NCBI GenBank assembly: GCA_964561995.1
Contig: CAZLQZ010000010.1
Location: forward strand, 1-49,072
Direction of reading: 5' to 3'
Length of the DNA: 49,072 bases
DNA from: JABIAG01 sp964561995
GTDB taxonomy: Archaea > Nanobdellota > Nanobdellia > Woesearchaeales > JABIAG01
The notes under the pieces are model-generated. The model had not been told where the DNA came from and ran no database searches. It saw only the letters and a program-made list of their open reading frames with translations. Below, piece after piece: positions 39,928 to 49,037 of this stretch; positions within the stretch are counted from its first letter, which is position 1; each line of letters begins with the position of its first letter. The translations under genes and the position numbers were made by a program.

Positions 39928-42105
39928 ATGGCTAAAATGTCAGAACGTGTAGTAAAAATTTCAAGTGATCCTAAACATATTAGAAATATTGCAATTGCAG
40001 CACATATTGATCACGGTAAAACAACTTTTTCAGATAATTTACTTGCGGGAGCAGGAATGATGTCTGAAAATTTAGCAGGTAAAGCTTGCGTATTAGATTT
40101 TCATGATGATGAATCGGAAAGAGGAATCACTATTGATTCTGCAGCTGTATCTATGGTTCACGAGTTTAAAGATAAAGAATTTTTAATTAATTTAATTGAT
40201 ACACCAGGTCACGTTGATTTTGGTGGAGATGTAACTAGAGCAATGAGAGCTGTAGATGGTGCAATTGTATTATCTTGTGCTTCAGAAGGTGTTATGCCTC
40301 AAACTCAAACAGTTTTAAGACAAGCACTTAGAGAAAGAGTTAAGCCAGTATTATTTATAAATAAAGTTGATAGATTAATCAAAGAATTAAAATTAACTCC
40401 GGAAGCAATGCAAGAAAGATTTATGAACATTTTCAAAGAAGTTAATAAATTAATCAAAGAAATTGCAGAAGAAGAATTTGGTGATCAATGGCAAACTAAT
40501 ATTGTTGAAGGTAGTGTTGCTTTTGGATCCGCATTTCATAATTGGGCTTTGTCAGTTCCCTACATGAAAGAAAAAGGAATTTCATTTAAAGATGTTATAG
40601 ATGCATACAATTCTGGTAATGATGAAGACTGGAAAGCTTTGGCTAAAAAAGCTCCATTACATGAAGTTGTATTAAACATGGTAATTGATCATTTACCAGA
40701 TCCAGTTGTTTCACAAAAATATAGAGTTCCAAAAATTTGGAGAGGAGATCCAGAATCTGAATTTGGAAAAGATTTGATTACTTGTAATCCTGATGGGAAA
40801 TTAGCTTTTGTTATTACTAAAATAGTAGTTGATCCTCAAGCAGGTGAAATTTCTTGTGGAAGAATCTTTGCAGGTACTGTTAAGAAAGGTACTGAAGTTT
40901 ATTTGAATAGGCAAAAACAAAATTCAAGAATTCAGCAAGTATTTATTTATAATGGTGCAAAAAGAGATTTAGTAGAATGTGTGCCAGCAGGAAATATAAT
41001 TGGAATTTCTGGAGTAAAAGCTTATCCCGGTGAAACAATTACTTATGAACCTGAAGAACCATTCGAAGCAATTTCACACATTTTTGATCCAGTAATTACT
41101 AAAGCAATTAAACCAGAAAAACCTGGTGATTTGCCAAAAATGATTGAAGTTCTTAGACAAGTTTCTAAAGAAGATCCTTCAATTAAAGTTAAAATTAATG
41201 AAGAAACAGGAGAATCATTAGTTAGTGGAATGGGTGAATTACACTTAGAAATTATTGAAAATAGAATTGAAACTGAAAAGAATTTGAAAGTTTTAACTTC
41301 ACCACCTATTGTAACTTATAGAGAAACAATTACTAAGCCATCTGTTGAAATGGAAGGTAAGAGTCCAAACAAACACAATAAACTTTATTTCAAAGTTGAA
41401 CCATTAAGTGATGAATTGTATAAAGCAATTAAAGCAGGAGATATTCCTGAAGGAAGAGTTAAGAAAAAAAATAGTGCTTTATGGGCAGCATTAGAAGAAA
41501 CAGGAATGGACGCAAAAACAGCTAAAAAAGTAAGGGATGTTTTTGAAGGAAATGTTTTTCTAGATTCAACAAGAGGTCTTGTTTACATTAATGAAATTAT
41601 TGAAATGGTTTTAGATATGTTTGAAGATGTTATGAAAGCAGGTCCAATTGCAAAAGAACCTTGTACAAAAGTTTTGGTTAGTTTGATGGATGCTAAATTA
41701 CATGAAGATACAATTCATAGGGGCCCAGCTCAAATGTATCCTGCAGTAAGATCAGGAATTAGAGCAGCAGCTATGGAAGCACAACCTTTGTTATTAGAAC
41801 CATTACAAATACTTCAAATTGATACTCCGACAGTTTATACTGGCGAAATTAGTAAGTTAATTCAAAACAAAAGAGGACAATTACTTGAAATGAAAGCTCA
41901 AGGTGCATCAACCGTTGTTAAGGCAAAAATGCCAGTTGCAGAGTTGATGGGATGGAGTTCAGACTTACGTTCTGCTACAGGCGGAATGGGAACTAGTTCA
42001 ATTATAGATCAAGAGTTTGAAGTTTTACCAAGAGATTTACAAACAAAAGTAATCGGACAAATTAAAGATAGGAAAGGATTAACAGATGCCCAGCTCGGGG
42101 CATAA
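39928..42105 (+). CDS. fusA: Elongation factor 2
   Basis: The GTPase that drives ribosomal translocation. The protein has 725 residues, normal for aEF-2. G1 AHIDHGKTT is at about 25-33, DDESERGITI is the switch region, DTPGHVDF G3 and NKVDR G4. IHRGPAQMYPAVR contains the His that archaea convert to diphthamide. The start at 39928 (MAKMSERVV) follows GGAGGAAA and is preferred to an ATG at 39913 inside ndk. It sits two bases after ndk, in the place where many archaea have aIF5B. Confidence 0.97.
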   Translation: MAKMSERVVKISSDPKHIRNIAIAAHIDHGKTTFSDNLLAGAGMMSENLAGKACVLDFHDDESERGITIDSAAVSMVHEFKDKEFLINLIDTPGHVDFGGDVTRAMRAVDGAIVLSCASEGVMPQTQTVLRQALRERVKPVLFINKVDRLIKELKLTPEAMQERFMNIFKEVNKLIKEIAEEEFGDQWQTNIVEGSVAFGSAFHNWALSVPYMKEKGISFKDVIDAYNSGNDEDWKALAKKAPLHEVVLNMVIDHLPDPVVSQKYRVPKIWRGDPESEFGKDLITCNPDGKLAFVITKIVVDPQAGEISCGRIFAGTVKKGTEVYLNRQKQNSRIQQVFIYNGAKRDLVECVPAGNIIGISGVKAYPGETITYEPEEPFEAISHIFDPVITKAIKPEKPGDLPKMIEVLRQVSKEDPSIKVKINEETGESLVSGMGELHLEIIENRIETEKNLKVLTSPPIVTYRETITKPSVEMEGKSPNKHNKLYFKVEPLSDELYKAIKAGDIPEGRVKKKNSALWAALEETGMDAKTAKKVRDVFEGNVFLDSTRGLVYINEIIEMVLDMFEDVMKAGPIAKEPCTKVLVSLMDAKLHEDTIHRGPAQMYPAVRSGIRAAAMEAQPLLLEPLQILQIDTPTVYTGEISKLIQNKRGQLLEMKAQGASTVVKAKMPVAELMGWSSDLRSATGGMGTSSIIDQEFEVLPRDLQTKVIGQIKDRKGLTDAQLGA

Positions 42106-42183
42106 AGTTTTTGCTTTATCAAAAATTGAAGAATTTTTGAAGTTCATTAAATTTTTCGAATTTGATAAACTATCAAAAACTTT
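42104..42183. repeat. Imperfect long inverted repeat between EF-2 and EF-1alpha
   Basis: AAAGTTTTTG...TTTATCAAA (42104-42123) is matched in reverse complement by TTTGATAAAC...CAAAAACTTT (42161-42183). The arms differ only by a short insertion and a few mismatches, and a second AT-rich inner pairing is possible. It begins in the fusA stop codon and ends at the EF-1alpha TATA box. It could terminate fusA or attenuate readthrough. Confidence 0.6.
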
Positions 42184-42191
42184 ATAAAGAG
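42177..42191 (+). promoter_or_regulatory. TATA box and leader of EF-1alpha
   Basis: AAACTTTATAAAGAG. Transcription should start near 42210, leaving a short leader that ends in GGGAGGAG (42232-42239), the strongest ribosome-binding site in the window. AGGA/TCCT around TAAAAG forms a small hairpin in the leader. Confidence 0.55.
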
Positions 42192-42245
42192 ACCTAAAGT
42201 TCCTTACAGGATAAAAGTCCTAAATTAAAGAGGGAGGAGAAAAAA

Positions 42246-43529
42246 ATGGCTACAAAAGAACATATGAACTTAGTATTTATCGGTCACGTTGACCATGGAA
42301 AATCTACTACAGTAGGAAGATTATTATTCGATAGTGGAAATGTTGATGAACAACAGATGAGAAAATTAAAAGACAAAGCTCAAGAGTTAGGTAAAGGCGG
42401 ATTTGAATTTGCATTCGTTATGGATAACTTGAAAGAAGAAAGAGAAAGAGGAGTTACTATTGATTTAGCTCACAAAAAATTCGAAACTGACACTAAAAAT
42501 TTCACAGTAATTGATGCACCAGGTCACAAGGATTTTATTAAAAATATGATTACTGGAGCATCACAAGCAGATGCAGCAGTTTTAGTTGTTGCGGCAAATG
42601 ATGGTATTAATGCACAAACTAAAGAACATGTATTTTTATCAAAAACATTAGGTGTTAATCAAATTATTATCGCTGTAAACAAAATGGATATTAGTGGTGT
42701 TGCTTATTCTGAAGATAAATTTATAAAAGTTAAAGAAGAAGTTTCAACTTTATTAAAATCAGTAGGTTACAAACCAGACGAAATTCAATTTATACCAATT
42801 GCTTCCTTAAAAGGAGACAATGTTGTTAATAAATCTGAAAATATGCCTTGGTATACAGGACCTGTATTAGTTGAACAAATTGAAAAATTAGTTGTTCCTA
42901 ATAAACCAGTTGATAAACCTTTAAGAATGCCTATTCAAGATGTTTATAACATCTCAGGAATTGGTATTGTTCCAGTTGGAAAAATTGAAACAGGAGTTAT
43001 GAAACTTGGTCAAAAGATTGTTGCTGTACCTGGAAGAGAAGGAAAAGGAGTTCCTGGTGAAGTTAAAAGTATTGAAATGCATCATGAACAATTCCAAGAA
43101 GCTGTTCCTGGAGACAATGTTGGTATCAATGTAAGAGGATTTGGTAAAAAAGACATTGCAAGAGGAGACGTAATTGGTCCATCTGACAATATTCCAAAGG
43201 TTGCTCAAGAATTCACAGCAAAAATTGTTGTATTAAATCATCCGAGTGTTATTACTGTTGGTTATACACCTGTTTTCCACATTCATACTGCTCAAGTTGC
43301 AGGACAAATTACTGAAATCGTGGATAAAACAACTGCTGGTGTAGTAACTCAAAAACCTGACTTTATTAAAAATGGAGATAGTGCAACAGTTAAGATTAAA
43401 CCGGTTCAACCATTAGTTATAGAACAAAATACGGTTATTCCAGAAATGTCAAGATTTGCTCTAAGAGATTCAGGACAAACAGTGGCAGCAGGAATGTGTG
43501 TAGATTTGGTTGAAAAACAAATGGAATAA
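42246..43529 (+). CDS. tuf: Elongation factor 1-alpha
   Basis: Delivers aminoacyl-tRNA to the ribosome with GTP. The protein has 427 residues, normal for aEF-1alpha. G1 GHVDHGKST is at residues 13-21, then ERGVTIDLAHKKF, DAPGHKDF and NKMD. Domain 2 begins near LRMPIQDVYNISGIG, and domain 3 includes HPSVITVGYTPVFHIHTAQVA. The final FALRDSGQTVAAGMCVDL is typical. A strong ribosome-binding site and its own promoter fit high expression. S10 follows, as in the archaeal str operon. Confidence 0.97.
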   Translation: MATKEHMNLVFIGHVDHGKSTTVGRLLFDSGNVDEQQMRKLKDKAQELGKGGFEFAFVMDNLKEERERGVTIDLAHKKFETDTKNFTVIDAPGHKDFIKNMITGASQADAAVLVVAANDGINAQTKEHVFLSKTLGVNQIIIAVNKMDISGVAYSEDKFIKVKEEVSTLLKSVGYKPDEIQFIPIASLKGDNVVNKSENMPWYTGPVLVEQIEKLVVPNKPVDKPLRMPIQDVYNISGIGIVPVGKIETGVMKLGQKIVAVPGREGKGVPGEVKSIEMHHEQFQEAVPGDNVGINVRGFGKKDIARGDVIGPSDNIPKVAQEFTAKIVVLNHPSVITVGYTPVFHIHTAQVAGQITEIVDKTTAGVVTQKPDFIKNGDSATVKIKPVQPLVIEQNTVIPEMSRFALRDSGQTVAAGMCVDLVEKQME

Positions 43530-43582
43530 TTTTTTTTTTATTACCTTTCATGGTAACTCGAAAATTATCATGGTGAAAAAAT

Positions 43583-43884
43583 ATGCCTAAAGCAAGAATA
43601 AAGATAGCGTCAACGGAAATTGACAAAATAAATGATGTGTGCAGTTATATTAAAGATATTTCTGAAAAAACAGGAGTAAATCTTAAAGGCCCTATTCCTT
43701 TACCTACTAAAAAATTAAAATTAACCACTAGACGAAGTCCTTGTGGTGACGGTAAAGCTTCATGGGAAAGATTTGAAATGAGAATTCATAAAAGATTAAT
43801 TGATTTAGGTGTTGATGAAAGAGCACTAAGATTGGTTATGAGAGTTCCAATTCCTGAAGGATTAAATATCGAGATTGAATTATT
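43583..43884 (+). CDS. rps10: Ribosomal protein S10, 3' end in a gap
   Basis: The small-subunit protein S10 (uS10). About 100 residues are visible: MPKARIKIASTEIDKINDVC, then GPIPLPTKKLKLTTRRSPCG, ERFEMRIHKRLIDL and VMRVPIPEGLNIEIEL. Archaeal S10 normally ends at about this last strand, so only the last codon or two and the stop should be hidden by the 100 N. GGTGA (43572-43576) is the ribosome-binding site. It follows tuf, which is the normal order. Confidence 0.94.
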
Positions 43885-43984
43885 NNNNNNNNNNNNNNNN
43901 NNNNNNNNNNNNNNNNNNNNNNNNNNNNNNNNNNNNNNNNNNNNNNNNNNNNNNNNNNNNNNNNNNNNNNNNNNNNNNNNNNNN
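43885..43984. other. Assembly gap (100 N) after S10
   Basis: Exactly 100 N of unknown true length. It hides the S10 stop and possibly another gene, since the sequence on the right (43985-44114) is AT-rich and non-coding. The distance between S10 and the lipoprotein gene is therefore unknown. Confidence 0.9.
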
Positions 43985-44114
43985 AATTTTATATTGAATT
44001 TATTATTATGATTACATTAAGTAATATTAGGTTGTATTGTGTTATATCTTTTTATTTTTAAATTATTAAAATTTCAATAGAAAGATAAATAAAGGATTGT
44101 TCTTTTTAATATAG

Positions 44115-45152
44115 ATGGTTGTTAATAAAAATATTACAAAAATGATTTTTGTTGTTTTGTTATTGTTTTTTTTAAGTGGTTGTTATGATCACGACGAAGC
44201 AGAATTTGAATGTCAAATTAGTGTTGATTCAATGAATAGTGATTGTTCTGCTCTTGCTGGAAGAATGCGTGCATGTCAGATACTTGATATGACTTATGAT
44301 ACAAGGCAGGGAGTTTCATCTTATTGTACAGGTAGTTGTCTATCAAAAAGTAAATTTTTAGATTCAGTTCCTAAAGAATGTATAACCGTTTCTGTAGCTT
44401 ATTCGAGATTTTCAGAAAATGCAGGTAAACCAATTCTTCTTTCTATGCAATTGGGTTCAATAGATGAAGAAGATGAAAATTGTGATCCTTTAACTGATAG
44501 GGCTTGTTGTATTGATGAAGGAAAATGTTGGATAGATAATAATTGTAAGTCTTGCTCGGAAGGTGAATGTCAGTTTAAAAGTGATTGTAGTTCTTATTGT
44601 AAAGGAAATTTGATACAAGATCGTGATTGTAATTTAAAAACTGCAACTTGTGAAGATACATTTACTAATGATTGTTCAAACTATAATGCTGTAATTCTAG
44701 ATGAAACTCATTATTTAACTTGTAAAGATTCAGAATGTGTAGTAAAAATTGAAGAATTACAAACTAGAAGAGACGAAGCTTCAAAATTAGCATTAGATTA
44801 TACTCTTGCTGCAGAAGATGTAAGAAGTGCAGTTGTTGTAATGGATGATATTGCACTTGGTGCTCTTGAAGGTTTATTTGCAGAAACTTTACAAACTACT
44901 TTTGAAGCGTTGAATGTCATAAGTGGTAACTGGATTCAATTACTTGGTGAAGCAGGCGCATCGATTGTACTAGATGGATTAACTTATGTAAGTAAAGGTG
45001 ATGATGAAGTTATGACTAAACCTGATTTATTTAGATGGGCAATTGATAATAGAGACGTTCTTAGATTAGAAGAAGAAAGTTTAGTTCGGCAGGCTGACAA
45101 AACAAAAGAACTTGTAAAACAATTAGACCAAGAGATTGCTAAATTAAATTAA
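44115..45152 (+). CDS. Cys-rich lipoprotein
   Basis: The protein has 345 residues. The signal peptide (MIFVVLLLFFLSGC) ends in a lipobox with Cys at about residue 23. A Cys-rich region (about 30-215), with CCIDEGKCWIDNNCKSCSEG and further CxxxC pairs, resembles the modules of the secreted operon at 21854-34665. The C-terminal 130 residues are Cys-free and helical (EELQTRRDEASKLALDYTL, LVRQADKTKELVKQLDQEI). It should be anchored outside the cell membrane. The function is unknown. The start is supported by the signal peptide; the upstream 130 bases are non-coding up to the gap. Confidence 0.75.
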   Translation: MVVNKNITKMIFVVLLLFFLSGCYDHDEAEFECQISVDSMNSDCSALAGRMRACQILDMTYDTRQGVSSYCTGSCLSKSKFLDSVPKECITVSVAYSRFSENAGKPILLSMQLGSIDEEDENCDPLTDRACCIDEGKCWIDNNCKSCSEGECQFKSDCSSYCKGNLIQDRDCNLKTATCEDTFTNDCSNYNAVILDETHYLTCKDSECVVKIEELQTRRDEASKLALDYTLAAEDVRSAVVVMDDIALGALEGLFAETLQTTFEALNVISGNWIQLLGEAGASIVLDGLTYVSKGDDEVMTKPDLFRWAIDNRDVLRLEEESLVRQADKTKELVKQLDQEIAKLN

Positions 45153-45200
45153 TTTTTTTATTTTTTATAATAATTATTTTTTTATTTTTTTTTATTTATT
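45151..45200 (+). terminator. T-tract terminator after the lipoprotein gene
   Basis: Directly after the stop the + strand has four T-runs of six to nine (TTTTTTTATTTTTT, TTTTTTTATTTTTTTTT). Multiple U-tracts are the standard archaeal terminator. Confidence 0.6.
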
Positions 45201-45242
45201 AATTTTATAAATATTTATTAATGATGGATGATTATTTTTATT

Positions 45243-45992
45243 ATGTTAAATAATAACTTTTCAAAGATTCTTGATAACACTCCATTAATTGCTATGATTC
45301 ATCTCTTTGGAGATAATCCTGTTAAACAAGCTTTAGATGAGATTGCAATTTATGAAGAAGAAGGTGTTAATGCAATTATTGTGGAGAATTATTCGCATAA
45401 ATCGGATGATTATGTTGTTCCAATTTTAGAAGCAATAAGTAAAACTGAATCAAAAATGGTTTTAGGCATTAATATTTTACCTAATGAGTTTGATCAATCA
45501 TTTATTCTTGCAAATAGGTATGACGCTGGTTTTATACAACTGGATCATGTTGCAGGATTGTATAGTTATGGTGGATCTTTACCATTTAATAGTTATGCTG
45601 CATTTAAAAAAAAGTTTAATGATGTTGTAGTTTTGGGAGGAGTTTGGCCAAAATATTATGTACCTATTGGTCGTTCTAATTTGACTAAAGATTTAACTTC
45701 TGCAATTAAAAGGGCCGAAGCAATTGTTGTAACTGGTAATGCTACAGGAATGCCAACACCTATCTCTAAAATAAAAAGTTTTAAAGAAGTTTGTAAAAAT
45801 CATCCTTTAATTATTGGGGCAGGAATAACTTCAAAAAATGGTTATGATTCTTTGTTATTATCGGATGGAGCAATAGTTGGTAGTTCTTTGAAAAAAGGTG
45901 GTGTTGATTCTGGGAATGTTGATAGGTATAGAGTTAGAGACCTGGTACAATTATTTGAACAAGTAAGAAGTGATAAAAATAATTATTCTTAA
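45243..45992 (+). CDS. BtpA-family TIM-barrel protein
   Basis: The protein has 249 residues. PLIAMIHLFGDNP at the start, GVNAIIVENYSH, VLGINILPNEFDQSFILANR, the AEAIVVTGNATG motif and GAIVGSSLKKGG with the final VDRYRV match the BtpA family in order. BtpA is linked to photosystem I in cyanobacteria, but archaeal and other members have unknown roles, so photosynthesis should not be inferred. TTTATAAATA (45204-45213) supports a leaderless start at 45243; an ATG at 45228 is possible. Confidence 0.85.
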   Translation: MLNNNFSKILDNTPLIAMIHLFGDNPVKQALDEIAIYEEEGVNAIIVENYSHKSDDYVVPILEAISKTESKMVLGINILPNEFDQSFILANRYDAGFIQLDHVAGLYSYGGSLPFNSYAAFKKKFNDVVVLGGVWPKYYVPIGRSNLTKDLTSAIKRAEAIVVTGNATGMPTPISKIKSFKEVCKNHPLIIGAGITSKNGYDSLLLSDGAIVGSSLKKGGVDSGNVDRYRVRDLVQLFEQVRSDKNNYS

Positions 45993-46003
45993 TTTTAATT
46001 TCT

Positions 46004-46019
46004 AGAAACATTTATATAC
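46004..46019 (+). promoter_or_regulatory. BRE/TATA promoter of the MscS gene
   Basis: AGAAACATTTATATAC, centre about 26 bases before the GTG at 46041. No ribosome-binding site lies between, so a leaderless GTG start is predicted. Confidence 0.65.
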
Positions 46020-46040
46020 TATATATTCCATTATTTTCCT

Positions 46041-47009
46041 GTGACAGTTATTGAACAGATTGCTCAGGATTTTTATCTAGGGGGTATACAACCTGCAATT
46101 CCTAAATTAATTTTAATCTTTTCTTTAGTTATTATTGCAATAATTGGATTGAAAGTGCTTGATAAGTTAACTCGAAAAATGCGAGGTAAGTTCGGTGATA
46201 AACTTCAATTTAAAATTGTTGCAGGTTTAATACAAATTATTTTTCTATCAATTATTGTAATTATTATGCTTTCACAAATTGGTGTGACTCAAGATTTTTT
46301 AACATTTTTAGGATTAATTGTAACAGGAATTATTGCATTTTCATCTACTTCCTTAATTGCCAATTTAGTTTCCGGATTAATTCTTCATTTTACTCGTCCT
46401 TTTTATGTGGGTGATGTAATTAAAATTGGGACTGTTGTTGGTAAAGTAATTGCTGTTAAATCAGTTTATACTTTGGTTTATACTTTTGAAAAAACTAAAG
46501 TTGAAATACCTAACTCTACTTTTATTAAAGATAATGTAATTAATTATTCTTCTGAAGGTTTTAGAATTCAAATTCCTATTTCTTTAAGTTATGATATAAA
46601 TCGTGTTATTGTAGAAAATGCTTTAATAAGGGCAGCAAAATTAAATAATTTAGAAGATGTTTTTGTTGCAATTAAATTTTTAGATAATAATTATATCACT
46701 TATGAATTAAATGGTACTACTCGTGAAGCAGAAGGTTTGCCTTTTGTTAAGTCTTTTTTAAATAAAACAATATTGGACGAATTTAATGCTGAAGAAATTG
46801 AAATTGCATCACCTTCATTGATTTCTCATAGGAAAGTTAGTAAACTTCTTGTAAAAGCAGGAAAAAAAGAAACAGAATTATGGAAACGTAAACAAAGATT
46901 GGATCAAATATCCTTACAAAAGTTGATTAAAGATACTTTTGAATTAAAAAAACCTAAGGTTAAAAAGAAATATAAGAAAAAAACAAAGAAAAAAGTTAAA
47001 AAAAAATAA
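46041..47009 (+). CDS. mscS: Small-conductance mechanosensitive channel (MscS family)
   Basis: Releases solutes during osmotic down-shock. The protein has 322 residues. Three membrane helices lie at about 20-40, 60-80 and 88-110. The pore helix and following beta domain are recognisable in IAFSSTSLIANLVSGLIL, RPFYVGDVIKIG, VVGKVIAVKSVYT and VEIPNSTFIKDNVINYS. The last 25 residues are almost all Lys (PKVKKKYKKK...), a tail not typical of the family. The start is GTG, fixed by the promoter. Confidence 0.92.
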   Translation: MTVIEQIAQDFYLGGIQPAIPKLILIFSLVIIAIIGLKVLDKLTRKMRGKFGDKLQFKIVAGLIQIIFLSIIVIIMLSQIGVTQDFLTFLGLIVTGIIAFSSTSLIANLVSGLILHFTRPFYVGDVIKIGTVVGKVIAVKSVYTLVYTFEKTKVEIPNSTFIKDNVINYSSEGFRIQIPISLSYDINRVIVENALIRAAKLNNLEDVFVAIKFLDNNYITYELNGTTREAEGLPFVKSFLNKTILDEFNAEEIEIASPSLISHRKVSKLLVKAGKKETELWKRKQRLDQISLQKLIKDTFELKKPKVKKKYKKKTKKKVKKK

Positions 47010-47042
47010 AGTTTTATAAACGAATTCTTGTTTGAATGTATT

Positions 47043-48149
47043 ATGCCAACTATGTACCAGACTAAAAAGTCTGATTTCGATGGAAGAATTCAAGAATTAG
47101 AGGAAGAGTTAAGTAAAACAAAATATAATAAAAAAACTCAACATCATATTGGGCTAGTAAAAGCCAAGATTGCTGAAATTAAAGAAAAACAAGAAAAAAG
47201 GCAGAAATCTGGCAGTGTTGGTTATACTATTAAAAAATCTGGTGATGCAACTGTTGCTTTATTGGGTTTTCCTTCTGTCGGTAAAAGTACATTATTGAAT
47301 GCTTTAACTAATGCTGAATCAAAAGTTGGAGCTTATGATTTTACAACTTTAGATGTTATTCCTGGATTACTAAATTATGAAAATGCTAAAATTCAAATTT
47401 TTGATGTGCCGGGAATTGTTACAGGTGCATCAGTTGGTAGTGGAAGAGGAAAAGAAGTTCTTGGCGCAGTTAGAGCTGCTGAATTAATTATTGTAGTAAT
47501 TGATATGCAAAAACCTGACCAATTTGATTTTATTATGAAAGAAGTTTGGGATACTGGTATTAGATTAAGTCAACAACCTCCCGATGTAAAATTTAAAAAA
47601 ATGGGGGAGGGTGGAATTGATTTAGCAACAACTTGTAAATTAAAAAAATTAAATGGTAATTTAATAAAACAAATGTTAAGAGAAATGGGAATTATGAATT
47701 GTCAAATTATAATCCGAGAAGATATTAATGATGATCAATTAATTGACGTTGTAAAAGGCAACAGAATTTATATGCCTGGTTTAATTGCGATTAATAAAGC
47801 AGATTTAGATATTGAGAAAGCTAAAATTTTAAAGAAAAAATTAAAAGCAGACATATTAATTTCTGCAATGAATAAAGGTAATTTAGAAGACTTAAAAGAA
47901 TTAATTTTTAAAAAATTAAGGTTGATGAGAGTTTATCTTAAAGAACAAGGTAAAGAAGCAGATTTAAATGAGCCTATGATTATGAGACAAGGAGTGACAA
48001 TAAGAGATATTTGTTCTAAAATTCATAGAAATTTTATTTCTAAATTTAAATCTGCAAAAGTTTGGGGAAGTAGTAAATTTCCAGGTCAAACTTATGGATT
48101 AGATAAAGAAATTAAAGATAAAGATATTGTTGAAGTACATTTAATGTGA
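47043..48149 (+). CDS. drg: DRG-family GTP-binding protein
   Basis: A developmentally-regulated GTP-binding protein (Obg/HflX-like branch) found in archaea and eukaryotes and linked to ribosomes. The protein has 368 residues. The N-terminal helices (ELEEELSKTKYNKKTQHHIG) precede GFPSVGKSTLLNALTNAESK (G1), DFTTLDVIPG (G2), DVPGIVTGASVGSGRGKEVL (G3) and INKAD (G4). The C-terminal TGS domain ends VWGSSKFPGQTYGLD...DIVEVHLM. The start at 47043 (MPTMYQTKK) is chosen because GTTTTATAAACG (about 47010-47021) is a TATA box at the leaderless distance. Confidence 0.95.
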   Translation: MPTMYQTKKSDFDGRIQELEEELSKTKYNKKTQHHIGLVKAKIAEIKEKQEKRQKSGSVGYTIKKSGDATVALLGFPSVGKSTLLNALTNAESKVGAYDFTTLDVIPGLLNYENAKIQIFDVPGIVTGASVGSGRGKEVLGAVRAAELIIVVIDMQKPDQFDFIMKEVWDTGIRLSQQPPDVKFKKMGEGGIDLATTCKLKKLNGNLIKQMLREMGIMNCQIIIREDINDDQLIDVVKGNRIYMPGLIAINKADLDIEKAKILKKKLKADILISAMNKGNLEDLKELIFKKLRLMRVYLKEQGKEADLNEPMIMRQGVTIRDICSKIHRNFISKFKSAKVWGSSKFPGQTYGLDKEIKDKDIVEVHLM

Positions 48150-48246
48150 ATTAGTTTGTTAGATTTACAAAGAATATTAATACTGTGCTTTTTATTGGGT
48201 TAGTTTCTACATTTAAAATTAAAGAAAATAAATAAATTATAATAAT

Positions 48247-48648
48247 TTAATTAACCACTTCTCCATCAACAATATGAGTCTCAGTTGTTTGTCCTGCAAC
48301 ATTTGAAATAACCCAAACATCTTCACCTTCTTTTGTAAAGTAATATGTGCTTGTTATGTCCATTCCTTGTACTGTGGTTTTTGCAGTTCCTTTACAATAC
48401 TTTTTACCTTGGTAAGTTTCAAATCCCTGAATTGTAGCAGTTGAAGTTGCACCATCTTGGCTTGAAGTGTAAGATTGTCCTGCTATACAAAATTCCGTAT
48501 TGCTGGTATCTACTCCATTATCTAAATTGTCGGATGTTTGATCTTCATTATTTGTTATTTTACTTGTAGTTTTATCTTCGGTTGTTTTTGAAGTTGAACA
48601 TGCTGTAAATAATAATAAAACAACTAATATAATTAATATCTTTTTCAT
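48247..48648 (-). CDS. Small lipoprotein
   Basis: The protein has 133 residues. The signal peptide KKILIILVVLLLFTAC has a lipobox ending at Cys17. A Ser/Thr/Asp-rich linker of about 35 residues follows, then a beta-rich domain (FCIAGQSYTSSQDG, KYCKGTAKTTVQG, STYYFTKEGEDVWVIS) with two Cys that may pair. The function is unknown. It is three bases downstream of the zinc-ribbon membrane gene, with GAGGTAAAAA as ribosome-binding site, so the two form an operon. Confidence 0.7.
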   Translation of the reverse strand: MKKILIILVVLLLFTACSTSKTTEDKTTSKITNNEDQTSDNLDNGVDTSNTEFCIAGQSYTSSQDGATSTATIQGFETYQGKKYCKGTAKTTVQGMDITSTYYFTKEGEDVWVISNVAGQTTETHIVDGEVVN

Positions 48649-48651
48649 TTT

Positions 48652-48930
48652 TTACCTCGTACTTTTTTTACAATGATGACAAACTCTTACATGAGGATAG
48701 TTCCATGCTTTGCAATGTCTGCATTTTACATATTTTCTTTCTGGTCTTTTTTCTTCGGTTTTTTGAGTTCTTTCTGATTTTTTAGAAGATTTTCGCATTA
48801 TCCATTTAACGACTCCTATTGCAATAAATAAAACACCAAAAACAATAAAAATTGACATTTTTTCAATAACAGAAGATGCAACACTAATTGCTAAACCAAG
48901 TCCTATCCAGACAGACCAATGTATTTCCAT
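48652..48930 (-). CDS. Membrane protein with C-terminal zinc ribbon
   Basis: The protein has 92 residues. Two hydrophobic segments (about 6-22 and 25-45) are followed by a Lys/Arg/Glu-rich linker and a zinc ribbon, YVKCRHCKAWNYPHVRVCHHCKKS, with two CxxC pairs. The ribbon should face the cytosol. The function is unknown. A - strand TATTTAAA-like box near 48955 supports the start. It is the first gene of a two-gene operon with the lipoprotein. Confidence 0.7.
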   Translation of the reverse strand: MEIHWSVWIGLGLAISVASSVIEKMSIFIVFGVLFIAIGVVKWIMRKSSKKSERTQKTEEKRPERKYVKCRHCKAWNYPHVRVCHHCKKSTR

Positions 48931-49020
48931 AATCTATTTATTAAATAAGTGATATTTAAATCTTTCTTTAGATTTTTAATTTATAATTTTAGTAGTTTAA
49001 TATTTTATCTGCAGAAAATA

Positions 49021-49037
49021 GGTTAATATGAAACCCT
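49021..49037 (-). repeat. 17-base word shared with the left edge (right copy)
   Basis: The reverse complement of 38-54 (AGGGTTTCATATTAACC on the - strand). It overlaps the hairpin at 49031-49058. Confidence 0.5.

Noticed and set aside
45243..45992. Photosystem I assembly factor suggesting photosynthesis
   Set aside because: BtpA-family proteins are widespread in non-photosynthetic archaea and bacteria, and no photosynthesis gene is present.
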